DNA of 64,000 nucleotides from Paenibacillus riograndensis SBR5. Lineage in GTDB: Bacteria > Bacillota > Bacilli > Paenibacillales > Paenibacillaceae. A program made the position numbers and the translations under genes. How positions within the stretch are numbered: the stretch's first letter is position 1; each line of letters starts with the position of its first letter. Below, piece after piece: positions 6,773 to 15,497 of this stretch. The stretch spans positions 3,765,187-3,829,186 of the forward strand of contig NZ_LN831776.1 in assembly GCF_000981585.1 (NCBI RefSeq). The letters run 5' to 3'. The notes beneath the pieces were generated by a model. It was not told the DNA's origin and made no database searches. It saw only the letters and a list, made by a program, of their open reading frames with translations.

Positions 6773-7828
6773 ATGAATGCGATACAAGTGCAGGACTTGC
6801 GCAAAACCTTCAAAGTCCAAAAAAACCGCGAGGGCCTCAAAGGGGCCTTCGCTGATTTGTTTAAACGGCAATATTCCGAGGTCACGGCGGTAAAGGATAT
6901 TTCCTTCAGCATTCCCCAAGGTGAGATTTGCGGTTATATCGGGGAGAATGGTGCGGGTAAATCGACGACGATCAAGATGCTCACAGGCATTCTTGTTCCT
7001 ACTTCGGGTACCCTCTCAGTCGGTGGTTATGTACCTTATGAGGAACGCGAGAAATTTGTGCGGAATATCGGCGTCGTGTTCGGGCAGCGCAGCCAGCTAT
7101 GGTGGGATATCGGCGTTATTGAATCCTTTCAGCTGCTGCGCAAGGTGTACCGGGTGCCGGAGCAGGAATTCAAAAAACGGCTGGACGAGCTGGTGGAGCG
7201 GCTGGAGCTGCAGGATCTGCTGAACCGCCCGGTCCGCAAGCTCAGCCTTGGACAGCGGATGCGGTGTGAGCTGGTAGCCGCGCTTTTGCATAATCCGTCC
7301 ATCCTGTTTCTGGATGAGCCTACAATTGGGCTCGACATTGTGGTTAAATCTGAAATCCGCCAGTTCCTTAAGGATATGAACCGTGAGCACGGAACAACTA
7401 TTTTGCTGACCACTCATGATCTTCAGGATATTGAAGCGCTCTGTTCACGGGTGATTATGCTTGACGATGGGCGCATCATTTATGATGGCGGCCTGGAGGA
7501 TCTGAAGCAGCGCTGGGGAACCGGCCGTGAGGTGGAGTTCCAATTCGGGACAGCCACGAAGCTGCAGCAGCTTATGCAGTGGACGGAAGGAATGCCGGTG
7601 ACCTGGTCCTCAGAGAATGATCTGGGTGCAAAGGTCTGGATTCCGCTGGAGCTGAATGTTTCCGATGTGCTTGGACTGGTTGTGGGACAAGCGGACATTA
7701 CCGATATCAAAATTATTGAAACCAATACGGATGATATTGTCCGCAGTATTTATCAATCAGGCTCAGCCGAGAAACCGGAAGATAAGATTCTTGCGCTGCA
7801 GGATGAGAAAGAGGTCATCCATGTCTGA
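6773..7828 (+). CDS. ABC-2 exporter ATP-binding protein (viologen-exporter type)
   Basis: The 351-residue ATPase has Walker A GENGAGKS (57-64), the signature LSLGQRMR, Walker B LFLDEPTIGLD and an H-loop TTHDLQD. The N-terminal 25-residue insert (NREGLKGAFADLFKRQ) before the core, and the long C-terminal part, are typical of the three-component exporters with two different DUF990-type permeases. The next two genes are those permeases and overlap or abut, so this is one operon. Members of the family export cationic compounds such as viologens; the actual substrate here is unknown. Confidence 0.88.
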   Translation: MNAIQVQDLRKTFKVQKNREGLKGAFADLFKRQYSEVTAVKDISFSIPQGEICGYIGENGAGKSTTIKMLTGILVPTSGTLSVGGYVPYEEREKFVRNIGVVFGQRSQLWWDIGVIESFQLLRKVYRVPEQEFKKRLDELVERLELQDLLNRPVRKLSLGQRMRCELVAALLHNPSILFLDEPTIGLDIVVKSEIRQFLKDMNREHGTTILLTTHDLQDIEALCSRVIMLDDGRIIYDGGLEDLKQRWGTGREVEFQFGTATKLQQLMQWTEGMPVTWSSENDLGAKVWIPLELNVSDVLGLVVGQADITDIKIIETNTDDIVRSIYQSGSAEKPEDKILALQDEKEVIHV

Positions 7829-8702
7829 ACAGCTAAAGGCCGCGGCAGCCGCATCCTCCGCCGGAGGTTCTCCCGCCGGCAGTCCGCCGGTGAACGGTTG
7901 GAGGCTGCTGCTCGGCGCTTATTTCGATTTTATCCGTATCCGTTTTTTAACTATGCTGGCTTACCGCGTCAATTATTATTCCGGCATACTGATCTATACG
8001 CTGAATATCGGCGTGAATTATTTCACCTGGAGAGCCATTTACGGCGATGGTGAGTCCCTGGGCGGCTTTACAGGTGCACAGATGACGACATATGTTGCGG
8101 TATCCTGGATGGCACGCGCTTTTTATTTCAACAACCTGGACCGGGAGATTTCCACGGATATAAGAGACGGAAGCATCGCGATCCAGTTCATTAGACCCTA
8201 CAACTACGTACTGGTCAAAATGATGCAGGGACTTGGCGAAGGCCTGTTCCGCTTCATGATGCTGATGATCCCGGGCATGGTGATTGCCATTCTGCTGTTT
8301 CCGGTGCAGCTGCCGACAGATTTGTCTGCATGGGCAGGGTTTCTTGTCATGCTTTTCTTCAGCTTCCTGATCAGTTCACAGATAAATATCATTACGGGAT
8401 TATCGGCGTTTTTCGTCGAGAATAACGAGGGCATGATGCGTATGAAGCGTGTCGTGGTTGACCTGTTCTCCGGCCTGATCGTGCCGATCAGCCTGTTCCC
8501 GGGCTGGCTGTCCTCTGTCCTCGAAGTTCTGCCCTTTCAAGCCATCACCTATCTGCCGGGCTCTGTATTTACGGGACGGGTGCAGGGAGTGGGCATTTGG
8601 AATGTGCTGGGTATCCAGATCATCTGGTTCGTAGTGCTGCTGATTCCCATTGTCTGGCTATATCATGCGGCGCGTCAGCGGCTGTTCGTGCAGGGAGGGT
8701 GA
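7821..8702 (+). CDS. ABC-2 family permease (DUF990-type), first subunit
   Basis: The 293-residue membrane protein starts at ATG 7821, eight bases inside the preceding ATPase gene. An Ala/Gly/Pro-rich N-terminus is followed by about six membrane segments. Motifs such as YRVNYYSGILIYTLNIGVNYFTWRAIY cut across a family in which two unlike permeases form a heterodimer. It pairs with the protein encoded at 8703. Confidence 0.82.
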   Translation: MSEQLKAAAAASSAGGSPAGSPPVNGWRLLLGAYFDFIRIRFLTMLAYRVNYYSGILIYTLNIGVNYFTWRAIYGDGESLGGFTGAQMTTYVAVSWMARAFYFNNLDREISTDIRDGSIAIQFIRPYNYVLVKMMQGLGEGLFRFMMLMIPGMVIAILLFPVQLPTDLSAWAGFLVMLFFSFLISSQINIITGLSAFFVENNEGMMRMKRVVVDLFSGLIVPISLFPGWLSSVLEVLPFQAITYLPGSVFTGRVQGVGIWNVLGIQIIWFVVLLIPIVWLYHAARQRLFVQGG

Positions 8703-9494
8703 GTGAAGTTGTATTACTTGGGATTATTGTTTGAGTATTTGAAGAATTATATGAAGACACGTCTGACGTACCGCGCCGATTTTTGGGTGGAGGTGGTGTC
8801 GGATTTGCTGTTTCAAGCGACCAACTTCATTTTTATTCTGGTCATCTTCATGCATACCGAGAGCCTTGGCGGGTGGAGCCAGAATGAAGTTGTGTTCGTA
8901 TACGGCTTTTTCATGGTGCCTTTTGGCGTCTTCAGCTGCTTCGTGAACATGTGGGGCTTCAGCGAGCGCTATATTGTCAAGGGTGAAATGGACCGCATCC
9001 TGACCCGTCCGGCGCATAACCTGTTCCAGATTTTCCTCGAAAATGTGGACCCTCCGGCACTGGTCGGCTCGGTTATCGGACTGATTATCATGGGGATCAG
9101 CGGCAGCAATCTGGGACTGCCCTTTGAATGGTGGACGATTCCGATGGTGATTATTTTGACGCTCAGCGCAGTTGCCATTTACACGGGGATTTATACGACT
9201 CTGACTTCATTGTCGTTTTATTCGGATGCACCAACCGGCATTTTGCCGCTGATGTATAACATTCAGAACTACGGCCGTTATCCGGTCACGATCTATAACC
9301 GGGCAATACAGGTATTGCTTACCTGGATTATTCCGTTTGCTTTTGTCGGGATATATCCGGCAGCAATGTTTCTTCACAGGGAGGAGATGCAGGGCATGGC
9401 GCTGCTGACTCCGGTGGTGGGGGCGATATTCCTGGGGATTGGACTGCTGTCCTGGAATTACGGTGTCAAAAGATATAAGGGAGCCGGCTCATAA
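8703..9494 (+). CDS. ABC-2 family permease (DUF990-type), second subunit
   Basis: The 263-residue protein begins with GTG directly after the stop of the first permease. It has six hydrophobic segments and motifs of the same family (LTYRADFWVEVVSDLLFQ near the N-terminus, VYGFFMVPFGVF, and EMDRILTRPAHNLFQ). It completes a three-gene exporter operon that ends in a terminator. Confidence 0.82.
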   Translation: MKLYYLGLLFEYLKNYMKTRLTYRADFWVEVVSDLLFQATNFIFILVIFMHTESLGGWSQNEVVFVYGFFMVPFGVFSCFVNMWGFSERYIVKGEMDRILTRPAHNLFQIFLENVDPPALVGSVIGLIIMGISGSNLGLPFEWWTIPMVIILTLSAVAIYTGIYTTLTSLSFYSDAPTGILPLMYNIQNYGRYPVTIYNRAIQVLLTWIIPFAFVGIYPAAMFLHREEMQGMALLTPVVGAIFLGIGLLSWNYGVKRYKGAGS

Positions 9495-9558
9495 GGCAGG
9501 CTTCTCTTTTTACGCAGGCAAGGCAGATTGGCGGATGACACGCCAGCCTGCCTTTTTT
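9495..9558 (+). terminator. Terminator after three-gene exporter operon
   Basis: GGCAGGC near 9495 can pair with GCCTGCC at 9546-9552, and an inner TGGCG/CGCCA stem is also present; seven T follow. Confidence 0.75.
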
Positions 9559-9616
9559 TGTTATATAGGAAATCGATCATAAGTCTTCCTTTCGCTTCGC
9601 TGTGAAAACCAATCTG

Positions 9617-9631
9617 TTGCACAAAATGCAA
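9617..9631. repeat. Single intergenic palindrome of the TTGCAC/TGCAA family
   Basis: TTGCA-caaaa-TGCAA preceded by AATCTG resembles the core of the tandem palindromic repeats at 38.7, 57.0 and 60.4 kb. Here there is one copy in the 220-base gap before the ROK gene. Nothing else was recognised in this gap. Confidence 0.45.
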
Positions 9632-9780
9632 TCACAATATGAAGCGATACATTTTCATGCCACCAGGCTGTCCGGCCAGAAGTTCCAAAAGTGATATAAG
9701 ATGTTATTTAAATCTCTTTCCACTGGTGCTGCAGTTCCTCATAATGATCATTGAAAAGTGTATCACTGAGGAGTGGGGAA

Positions 9781-10758
9781 ATGAAAACGTATACCATCGG
9801 TGTCGATTTAGGCGGAACCAATATCAAAGCGGCATTGTTTGATGCCAGCTTTAATGCAATCGGAGAAATCTCCTTATCTACGGAAGCAGCTAAAGGCCCG
9901 GCACATGTGCTGTCGCGAATCCGGCTGGCTGTACAGCAATTGACAGAAGACAAAGGGATCCCCCTTCAGAGCATAACCTGCATGGGGCTGGGCATTCCGG
10001 GTCTGCTTGATCCCGAGGAAGGAATGTCCCTGTTTTCACCCAACTTTCCGGGCTGGGAACACATACATATCGTGAATGAAATGAAGCTTTATTACGATTT
10101 CCCTATTTTTATTGATAATGATGTCAGGGTAAATCTGTATGGAGAATGGCAGTATGGGGCAGCAAGAGGGTACAAAAATGTGGTTCTGCTGACTCTGGGA
10201 ACGGGGCTGGGTTCTGGAATTGTGAGCGATGGTAAGGTAGTCTATGGAACCACGTTCAGTGCAGGGGAGATCGGCCATATGAACATGTTCAGACGAGGCC
10301 GTCCCTGCCGATGCGGCAGCTCGGGCTGTCTTGGAAGATACGTCTCGGCTGTCGGGATGGTGAACACCTTCACAGAAAAGCTGGCGGAAGGCAGGCCAAG
10401 CATCATTCAAGCCTGGACAAACGGTAACAATGGGCAGATAACCGCTCAAATGATCTCCGAAGCCTATGATCTTGAAGACCCGCTGGCTGCAGAGGTTATG
10501 CATGAGACCGGGGTCTTGCTGGGTTTTGGACTGGCGAATGTGATCAATCTGCTGAATCCGGAAGTCATTGTGGTTGGCGGAGGGATGTCTGCGGCCGGGG
10601 AACGGCTGCTGCACAGCGTCCGTGAAACGGTGAAGGACCATGCGCTGAAGCTGTCCGGGAGCAAGTGCAGTATTGTTCAGGCGGAGCTGGGGAGCCGGGC
10701 GGGTACGCTGGGTGCAGCGGTTTATGCGCACCGGCGGCTGCAAACGAAAAAACATTAA
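9781..10758 (+). CDS. ROK-family sugar kinase (glucokinase-like)
   Basis: The 325-residue protein has the ATP-binding DLGGTNIKAALFD at the N-terminus, the GEIGHM motif with the zinc-site His, and the ROK zinc-finger CRCGSSGCLGRY, then the C-terminal VVGGGMS. It lacks an N-terminal helix-turn-helix, so it is an enzyme and not a repressor. It most likely phosphorylates glucose or another hexose in the cytosol. The start at 9781 follows GAGGAGTGGGG. It stands alone between two operons. Glucose, mannose, fructose or GlcNAc specificity cannot be told. Confidence 0.88.
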   Translation: MKTYTIGVDLGGTNIKAALFDASFNAIGEISLSTEAAKGPAHVLSRIRLAVQQLTEDKGIPLQSITCMGLGIPGLLDPEEGMSLFSPNFPGWEHIHIVNEMKLYYDFPIFIDNDVRVNLYGEWQYGAARGYKNVVLLTLGTGLGSGIVSDGKVVYGTTFSAGEIGHMNMFRRGRPCRCGSSGCLGRYVSAVGMVNTFTEKLAEGRPSIIQAWTNGNNGQITAQMISEAYDLEDPLAAEVMHETGVLLGFGLANVINLLNPEVIVVGGGMSAAGERLLHSVRETVKDHALKLSGSKCSIVQAELGSRAGTLGAAVYAHRRLQTKKH

Positions 10759-10776
10759 AATCCGATTGAAATAGTA

Positions 10777-10805
10777 TTGATTAACCTTTGTGCTCATGCT
10801 ATTAT
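10777..10805 (+). promoter_or_regulatory. Sigma-A promoter of DUF427/IclR unit
   Basis: TTGATT, 17 bases, TATTAT. It lies 50 bases upstream of the first DUF427 gene. Confidence 0.6.
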
Positions 10806-10840
10806 CATTTAAAAATAAATGATTCTCTATTAATGATAAT
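10801..10840. promoter_or_regulatory. 9-bp inverted repeat overlapping the -10 box
   Basis: ATTATCATT (10801-10809) and AATGATAAT (10832-10840) are perfect inverted arms; the first overlaps the -10 box and the second abuts the ribosome binding site AAGGAG. A binding site for the nearby IclR regulator, or an mRNA hairpin next to the start, are both possible. Confidence 0.45.
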
Positions 10841-10854
10841 AAGGAGCTGAGAGT

Positions 10855-11676
10855 ATGGGTACGCAGGAACTGCAAGAGGTTAGGGAGCAACGCCCGCAGA
10901 AGCTGAATGTAAAGACCGACCGTATTGCCAAAAAGGTGTCCGTACGCTGGCGCGGGGAGATCATTGCTGAATCAACAGATGTGCTGCTGCTGCATGAACG
11001 GGGTCAGCTTCCGGTCTATTATTTTCCTGCGGGGGATGTGCGGAATGATCTGCTGACGGCAAGTGACCGGAAGAGCTTTTTCCCTTTGAAGGGGGAGGCA
11101 TCTTACTGGAGTCTTCAGCTGGGAGACGAAATCAGCGAGAATGCGGCATGGAGCTATGAGCATCCGATTCCGGGGCGTGAAGACATTGCGGGGTATTACG
11201 CTTTTTACTGGAACGCAGTTGACGGCTGGTATGAAGAAGAGGAAGAGATTTTTGTTCACGCCCGTGACCCTTACAAACGTATTGATGCGCTGCGCAGCTC
11301 ACGGCATATTGAGATTTATTTGAACGGGGTGAAGCTGGCAGACAGCACCCGGCCGGTGATTCTTTTTGAGACTGGTGTGCCTGTACGCTATTATCTGCCG
11401 GAGGATGATCTTAATACCGCACTCCTGGAATTTTCGGATTCCAAAACTGCCTGCCCTTACAAGGGACACGCTTCTTACCGCTCAGTGCGTATTCATGATG
11501 AACTGCACAAGGATCTTGTCTGGACGTATGCCTCCCCGATAGCGGAAATTCCGCAGATTGCCGGTTTGTTCTCTTTTTACAATGAACGGGTTGAAATATT
11601 TGTTGACGGAAAGAGACAGCCAAAGCAGGCGTGGTACCGCAGTGCTCTGGACTTCTTTAACGAGAACGAAATATAA
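10855..11676 (+). CDS. Double-DUF427 protein (copy 1)
   Basis: The 273-residue soluble protein holds two DUF427-like domains, about residues 20-135 and 140-255. Each carries the repeating pattern (LPVYYFP.. and VRYYLPEDD.., KG.ASYWS and KGHASYRS, ..WSYEHPIP and ..WTYASPI, IAGYYAFY and IAGLFSFY). It resembles the product at 21310 closely (EEEEEIFVHARDPYKRIDAL). DUF427 has no established reaction. The gene stands before the IclR regulator of a locus with a betaine-type transporter, urocanase- and ammonia-lyase-like enzymes, so a role in the same catabolic route is likely. It follows a good ribosome binding site (AAGGAG). Confidence 0.82.
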   Translation: MGTQELQEVREQRPQKLNVKTDRIAKKVSVRWRGEIIAESTDVLLLHERGQLPVYYFPAGDVRNDLLTASDRKSFFPLKGEASYWSLQLGDEISENAAWSYEHPIPGREDIAGYYAFYWNAVDGWYEEEEEIFVHARDPYKRIDALRSSRHIEIYLNGVKLADSTRPVILFETGVPVRYYLPEDDLNTALLEFSDSKTACPYKGHASYRSVRIHDELHKDLVWTYASPIAEIPQIAGLFSFYNERVEIFVDGKRQPKQAWYRSALDFFNENEI

Positions 11677-11719
11677 TTTTATATGCAGAGCATCTTGAAA
11701 CAAGAGGAGTCGTTGGCTG

Positions 11720-12505
11720 GTGCAAAAAATGAACGGGACGCAGACATTAAGCCGTGCGCTGGATATTCTATTCGCTTTGGCGGAAGAAAGCGGAACTCTG
11801 ACTGTGAGCGAAATCGCCCAGAAGGTGTCCATTCCGGAGAGCACGACATACCGCTTCCTGCAGACCCTGGAACAGAACGGAATTATAGAGCGGAGGGGGA
11901 AAAACCAGATTGGTCTGGGATTGCGCATCCTTGATCTTGCCCGCAGCCTGAACATGCAGTTTCAACGCGATCTGCTGCCGCTGGCGCTGCCTATTATGGA
12001 AAAGCTGACGGAAACTGTACAGGAAACCTCGGTGTTGTTTGTGCGCACAGGAGTGAATGCCGTATGCATTCAGAATGTAAAAAGCCGCGGTTTGATCCAG
12101 TTTTCAATCGAGAACGGGAGAATTCTGCCACTGCATCTGGGTGCATCAGGCAAGTGTATTTTGGCTTTTGAAAACCTCAAGGTTACGGAACGGATTATGT
12201 CTTCCCTTGAGAATGATCAGGAAAGAGCGCGCCTGAGCGTTGAACTTGAGCATATCCGCGCAAGGAACTACTGCATTACCAAAGGGGAAGTGGACCCTGA
12301 TGTATTCGCAATCGCTGCTCCCATTACCGATGGGCAAGGGCCTGTCATCGCCAGCCTGTCTGTTGCCGGCCCCAGCTTCCGCTGTAATAAAGAGCATGAC
12401 AAGGCAATTATTGCGAGGGTAGTGAGTGCTGCGGAAGAGTTGTCAGCTCTTATGGGGAATAAGCAGGGATTTAATCCCGACAAAAAGACTCAAATTAATA
12501 GTTGA
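11720..12505 (+). CDS. IclR-family transcriptional regulator
   Basis: The 261-residue protein has the N-terminal winged helix (LDILFALAEESGTLTVSEIA, then IPESTTYRFLQTLEQNG) and a C-terminal effector domain with LGASGKCILAF and VFAIAAPITD, the usual small-aromatic/organic-acid sensing fold of IclR regulators. A GTG start at 11720 follows GAGGAG; the ATG at 11729 is an alternative. It lies between the first DUF427 gene and the transporter-lyase operon and is the obvious local regulator. Its effector could be the transported betaine or its urocanate-like intermediate. Confidence 0.88.
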   Translation: MQKMNGTQTLSRALDILFALAEESGTLTVSEIAQKVSIPESTTYRFLQTLEQNGIIERRGKNQIGLGLRILDLARSLNMQFQRDLLPLALPIMEKLTETVQETSVLFVRTGVNAVCIQNVKSRGLIQFSIENGRILPLHLGASGKCILAFENLKVTERIMSSLENDQERARLSVELEHIRARNYCITKGEVDPDVFAIAAPITDGQGPVIASLSVAGPSFRCNKEHDKAIIARVVSAAEELSALMGNKQGFNPDKKTQINS

Positions 12506-12530
12506 CAATAAACATCACGGATAATATTAT
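12502..12530 (+). promoter_or_regulatory. Sigma-A promoter of transporter-lyase operon
   Basis: TTGACA, exactly 17 bases, TATTAT. It overlaps the IclR stop codon and lies about 165 bases upstream of the ATPase gene, leaving a long leader. Confidence 0.75.
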
Positions 12531-12574
12531 TAAAACACGATAATTGTTTATCACATATTAATAATCAATTGACT

Positions 12575-12637
12575 GACCATTCATATGGAGGTCTTGTTTT
12601 CTGCCAAACTGCGGAGGATAAGGCCTCCTTTTATTTT
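12575..12637 (+). promoter_or_regulatory. Candidate transcription attenuator in the operon leader
   Basis: GGAGGTCTT (12587-12595) pairs with AAGGCCTCC (12620-12628) in a nine-pair stem followed by TTTTATTTTT, a terminator inside the leader of the 12502 promoter. Upstream GACCAT (12575-12580) can instead pair with ATGG-GGTC sequences at 12585-12593, which removes the 5' arm of the terminator. A second GGAGG at 12613 can pair with the same CCTCC. This is the layout of an antiterminator/terminator switch, though it could also be a simple terminator for the IclR transcript. Confidence 0.45.
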
Positions 12638-12695
12638 TCATCAAAATCCTAGTTAAACAATCAGAATAATTAACTAAAGAGAGGAAGGATGCGGA

Positions 12696-13835
12696 ATGAC
12701 TGAAGCTGTTGCGGTGGAGTTCAGAAATGTAAGCAAGGATTACGGCTCCGGCAGTGTGCTGCGGAACTTTAATCTCACTGTGCCGAAGGGGCAAATCGTA
12801 ACGATAATCGGACCCTCCGGCTGCGGTAAAACAACACTGCTTAAGATGATCAACCGCCTGGTGGAGCCAAGCATCGGAAACGTGCTTGTAGAAGGAACAG
12901 ATATCGGCACTTTGGATGCGGTTGAACTAAGACGTGATATCGGTTATGTCATTCAGCAAATTGGGCTGTTTCCCCACATGACGATTGAAGAGAATATCTC
13001 CATTGTTCCGAAGCTGAAGGGAGCGGGAAAGACCGAGCGTAAAGAACGGGTCGATGCTTTGCTGAGTCTCATCGGTCTGCCGCCGGAGCAGTACCGCAAA
13101 CGGTATCCCCATGAATTAAGCGGCGGACAGCAGCAAAGAATCGGTGTCGCCCGGGCGCTCGCCTCTGATCCGTCGATTATTTTGATGGATGAGCCATTCA
13201 GTGCGCTGGACCCGATCAGCCGCGTACAGCTGCAAAAGGAACTGATCAATCTCAACCAGCGGCTGCACAAAACCATTGTTTTTGTAACGCATGATATTGA
13301 TGAAGCGCTGAAAATTGCAGACCGGATCATCTTGCTGAATGAAGGTGAGGTGGTGCAGAACAGCACCCCGGAAGAGCTTTTAGCTCATCCGGCTAATGAT
13401 TTTGTAATTGAATTTGTGGGACAGGAGCGGTTTCAGCCTGCTCTTCCGCAAGGTTCGGCCCACCATATTATGATCGACGGGCTGTCGATTGGCAGTGAAT
13501 CCCCGATATCGGAGGCACTGGAGGTGATGCGGATCAACCGTGTGGAGGGACTTGCAGTCATTGGGAAATGGGGGGATCTGCTCGGCATTGTCGGCATCGG
13601 GGAAATCGGCCAGCACTTGCCGCTGGACAGCAGGCTGAAGGTTGGCGATCTCCTGCAGACAGACACGGTTGCGCTGCAGGAGCATACCCCTCTCTCCGAA
13701 GTATTCGAGCTGATGCGGAGAAGTCCAATTCTGCCGGTGGTCGATGATGATAACCGTCTAATCGGCACGGTAACCCGTTCCTGCGTCATAGAAGCGCTTG
13801 GACGCCATCTGCACCGGGAGGTGAGCAGCGCATGA
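12696..13835 (+). CDS. Betaine/choline-type ABC importer ATPase with CBS domains (OpuCA/EgtV-like)
   Basis: The 379-residue ATPase has Walker A GPSGCGKT (39-46), signature LSGGQQQRIGVARAL, Walker B IILMDEPFSALDP and HDIDEAL, followed by two CBS domains at about residues 250-310 and 315-375. This build is that of OpuCA and of the ergothioneine importer subunit EgtV; the CBS pair usually senses ionic strength or nucleotides. It overlaps the permease gene by four bases. Because it heads an operon of urocanase- and lyase-like enzymes, a catabolic substrate with a trimethylammonium group fits better than pure osmoprotection. Confidence 0.88.
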   Translation: MTEAVAVEFRNVSKDYGSGSVLRNFNLTVPKGQIVTIIGPSGCGKTTLLKMINRLVEPSIGNVLVEGTDIGTLDAVELRRDIGYVIQQIGLFPHMTIEENISIVPKLKGAGKTERKERVDALLSLIGLPPEQYRKRYPHELSGGQQQRIGVARALASDPSIILMDEPFSALDPISRVQLQKELINLNQRLHKTIVFVTHDIDEALKIADRIILLNEGEVVQNSTPEELLAHPANDFVIEFVGQERFQPALPQGSAHHIMIDGLSIGSESPISEALEVMRINRVEGLAVIGKWGDLLGIVGIGEIGQHLPLDSRLKVGDLLQTDTVALQEHTPLSEVFELMRRSPILPVVDDDNRLIGTVTRSCVIEALGRHLHREVSSA

Positions 13836-14482
13836 ACCACGTATGGGATACTCTGGTTGCCGACTGGCCGATGATCCTTGATAAGACCGGGGAGCATATG
13901 TACCTCTCACTAGTCTCGGTCTGCATCGCCGGACTGATTGCCATTCCGCTCGGCATTTATCTGACCAGCCGTAAAAGCCTGGCGAACAGCATCATTACGA
14001 TCATCTCTGCGGTCCAAACCATTCCCAGTCTGGCTCTGTTCGGATTCATGATTCCGCTGGTCGGGATTGGAACCACACCCGCCATTATAGCCTTAACGTT
14101 ATATGCCCTGCTGCCGATGCTTCAGAATACTTATGTGGGAATCAGTGGGGTCAATCCGGCTTTGATTGAGGCGGGCACGGGAATGGGCATGACCAGATGG
14201 CAGATGATGACTATGATCCAACTGCCGATTGCCCGCAGCATTATCATGGCTGGAGTCCGGCTTGTAGCCGTGCAGACGATCAGTCTGGCCACCATTGCCA
14301 CCTATATCGCTGCCGGAGGCTTGGGTGATATTATCACGCGGGGGATTGCCATGATCAATACGGTTACGATTATGGAAGGTGCGATTCCGGTATCCCTGCT
14401 CGTCATTTCCGTCAACTTCATCTTGCTGCTGCTCAACAGGGTGCTTACCCCCAAAGGGCTGCGTCATTTGAATAAATTCTAA
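13832..14482 (+). CDS. Betaine/choline-type ABC importer permease (OpuCB-like)
   Basis: The 216-residue membrane protein has about five to six membrane segments and the permease loop EAGTGMGMTRWQMMTMIQLP, the EAA-type contact with the ATPase. Its size fits OpuCB. Only one permease gene is present, whereas osmolyte OpuC systems usually have two (OpuCB and OpuCD), so here it should form a homodimer. The ribosome binding site lies inside the ATPase gene (GGGAGG). Confidence 0.87.
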   Translation: MNHVWDTLVADWPMILDKTGEHMYLSLVSVCIAGLIAIPLGIYLTSRKSLANSIITIISAVQTIPSLALFGFMIPLVGIGTTPAIIALTLYALLPMLQNTYVGISGVNPALIEAGTGMGMTRWQMMTMIQLPIARSIIMAGVRLVAVQTISLATIATYIAAGGLGDIITRGIAMINTVTIMEGAIPVSLLVISVNFILLLLNRVLTPKGLRHLNKF

Positions 14483-14507
14483 TCATTTATGGAGAGGGGA
14501 TTCAATC

Positions 14508-15446
14508 ATGACCACAGATAAACCCGCGAATACACTGGCAAGAAAAGGAGGCAGGCTTCTTTTAACAGCAGCTCTTCTTCTTAGTGCGGCGCTGGCAGCG
14601 GCAGGCTGCTCCAACTCGAAGGCTTCCGGCAGCTCGGATACGATTGTGCTTGCAACCAAAGGTTTTGCCGAATCCGATATTTTAGCCAATGCCTTCAAGC
14701 TGCTGATCGAGGAGGATACGGATCTGAAAACAGAGGTCAAAAAGCTCGATAACACGCTGCTCTGGAATGCGATTGATACCGGTGATGTGGATGCATACGT
14801 GGAGTACAGCGGCACGGCGTTGATTAATATTCTGAAGCTTGACCCGGAGTTTGATCCGGACAAAGCTTTTCAGACTGTAGTAGCCCAGCTCAAAGAGAAG
14901 AATAATCTGACTGCCCTTGAGCCGCTTGGCTTCAACAACACTTATGTTTTTGCTGTTCGCAAGGAAACCGCAGAGAAGTACGGACTGACGACGGCTTCGC
15001 AATTAGCGGAGAAGTCCGGCGAGCTGATCTTTGGCTCCAGTGAAGAATTCCTGAACCGAGCGGATGCCTGGCCTTATGTAGAGAATATTTATAAACCGAA
15101 ATTCAAGGAGATCAAATCGATCCAGAATAAATCACTGCAATATCAGGCCATTGACCAGAAGCTGATTGATGTGATGCTCCCTTACTCCACGGACAGCCAA
15201 CTGCTGACAAGCGGTCTGGTGGCACTCGAAGACGACAAGCATGTGTTCATTCCCTACGATGCTTTTCCGATTGTCCGCGGCCAGACTTTGGAGGAGCACC
15301 CGGAGCTGAAGGAAACACTGAACAAGCTGGCCGGCAAAATTGACGAGGCCACAATGCAGGCACTTAACGCTGAGGTCGAGCAGGAGCAGAAACCGGCAAT
15401 TGACGTAGCCAAAGAATGGCTGAAGAGCCAGGCGTTGATCAAATAA
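14508..15446 (+). CDS. Betaine/choline-type substrate-binding lipoprotein (OpuCC/EgtU-SBP-like)
   Basis: The 312-residue protein has a lipoprotein signal (LLLSAALAAAGC, lipidated Cys 34), so it is anchored on the outside of the membrane, then the quaternary-ammonium binding fold with VLATKGFAESDILA, the DAYVEYSGTAL strand and PYVENIYKPKF. This family binds glycine betaine, carnitine, choline or, in EgtU, ergothioneine in an aromatic cage. It delivers substrate to the two preceding subunits. The exact ligand needs binding data. Confidence 0.85.
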   Translation: MTTDKPANTLARKGGRLLLTAALLLSAALAAAGCSNSKASGSSDTIVLATKGFAESDILANAFKLLIEEDTDLKTEVKKLDNTLLWNAIDTGDVDAYVEYSGTALINILKLDPEFDPDKAFQTVVAQLKEKNNLTALEPLGFNNTYVFAVRKETAEKYGLTTASQLAEKSGELIFGSSEEFLNRADAWPYVENIYKPKFKEIKSIQNKSLQYQAIDQKLIDVMLPYSTDSQLLTSGLVALEDDKHVFIPYDAFPIVRGQTLEEHPELKETLNKLAGKIDEATMQALNAEVEQEQKPAIDVAKEWLKSQALIK

Positions 15447-15497
15447 TTGAGTTAACTGAGCCCAGACCATTCACAAGAATGAAAGGAGTCAACACTT

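Noticed and set aside
12696..15446. Plain osmoprotectant OpuC system
   Set aside because: It may still import betaines, but it has one permease only and heads a catabolic operon behind an IclR regulator, so a nutrient role is the better reading.
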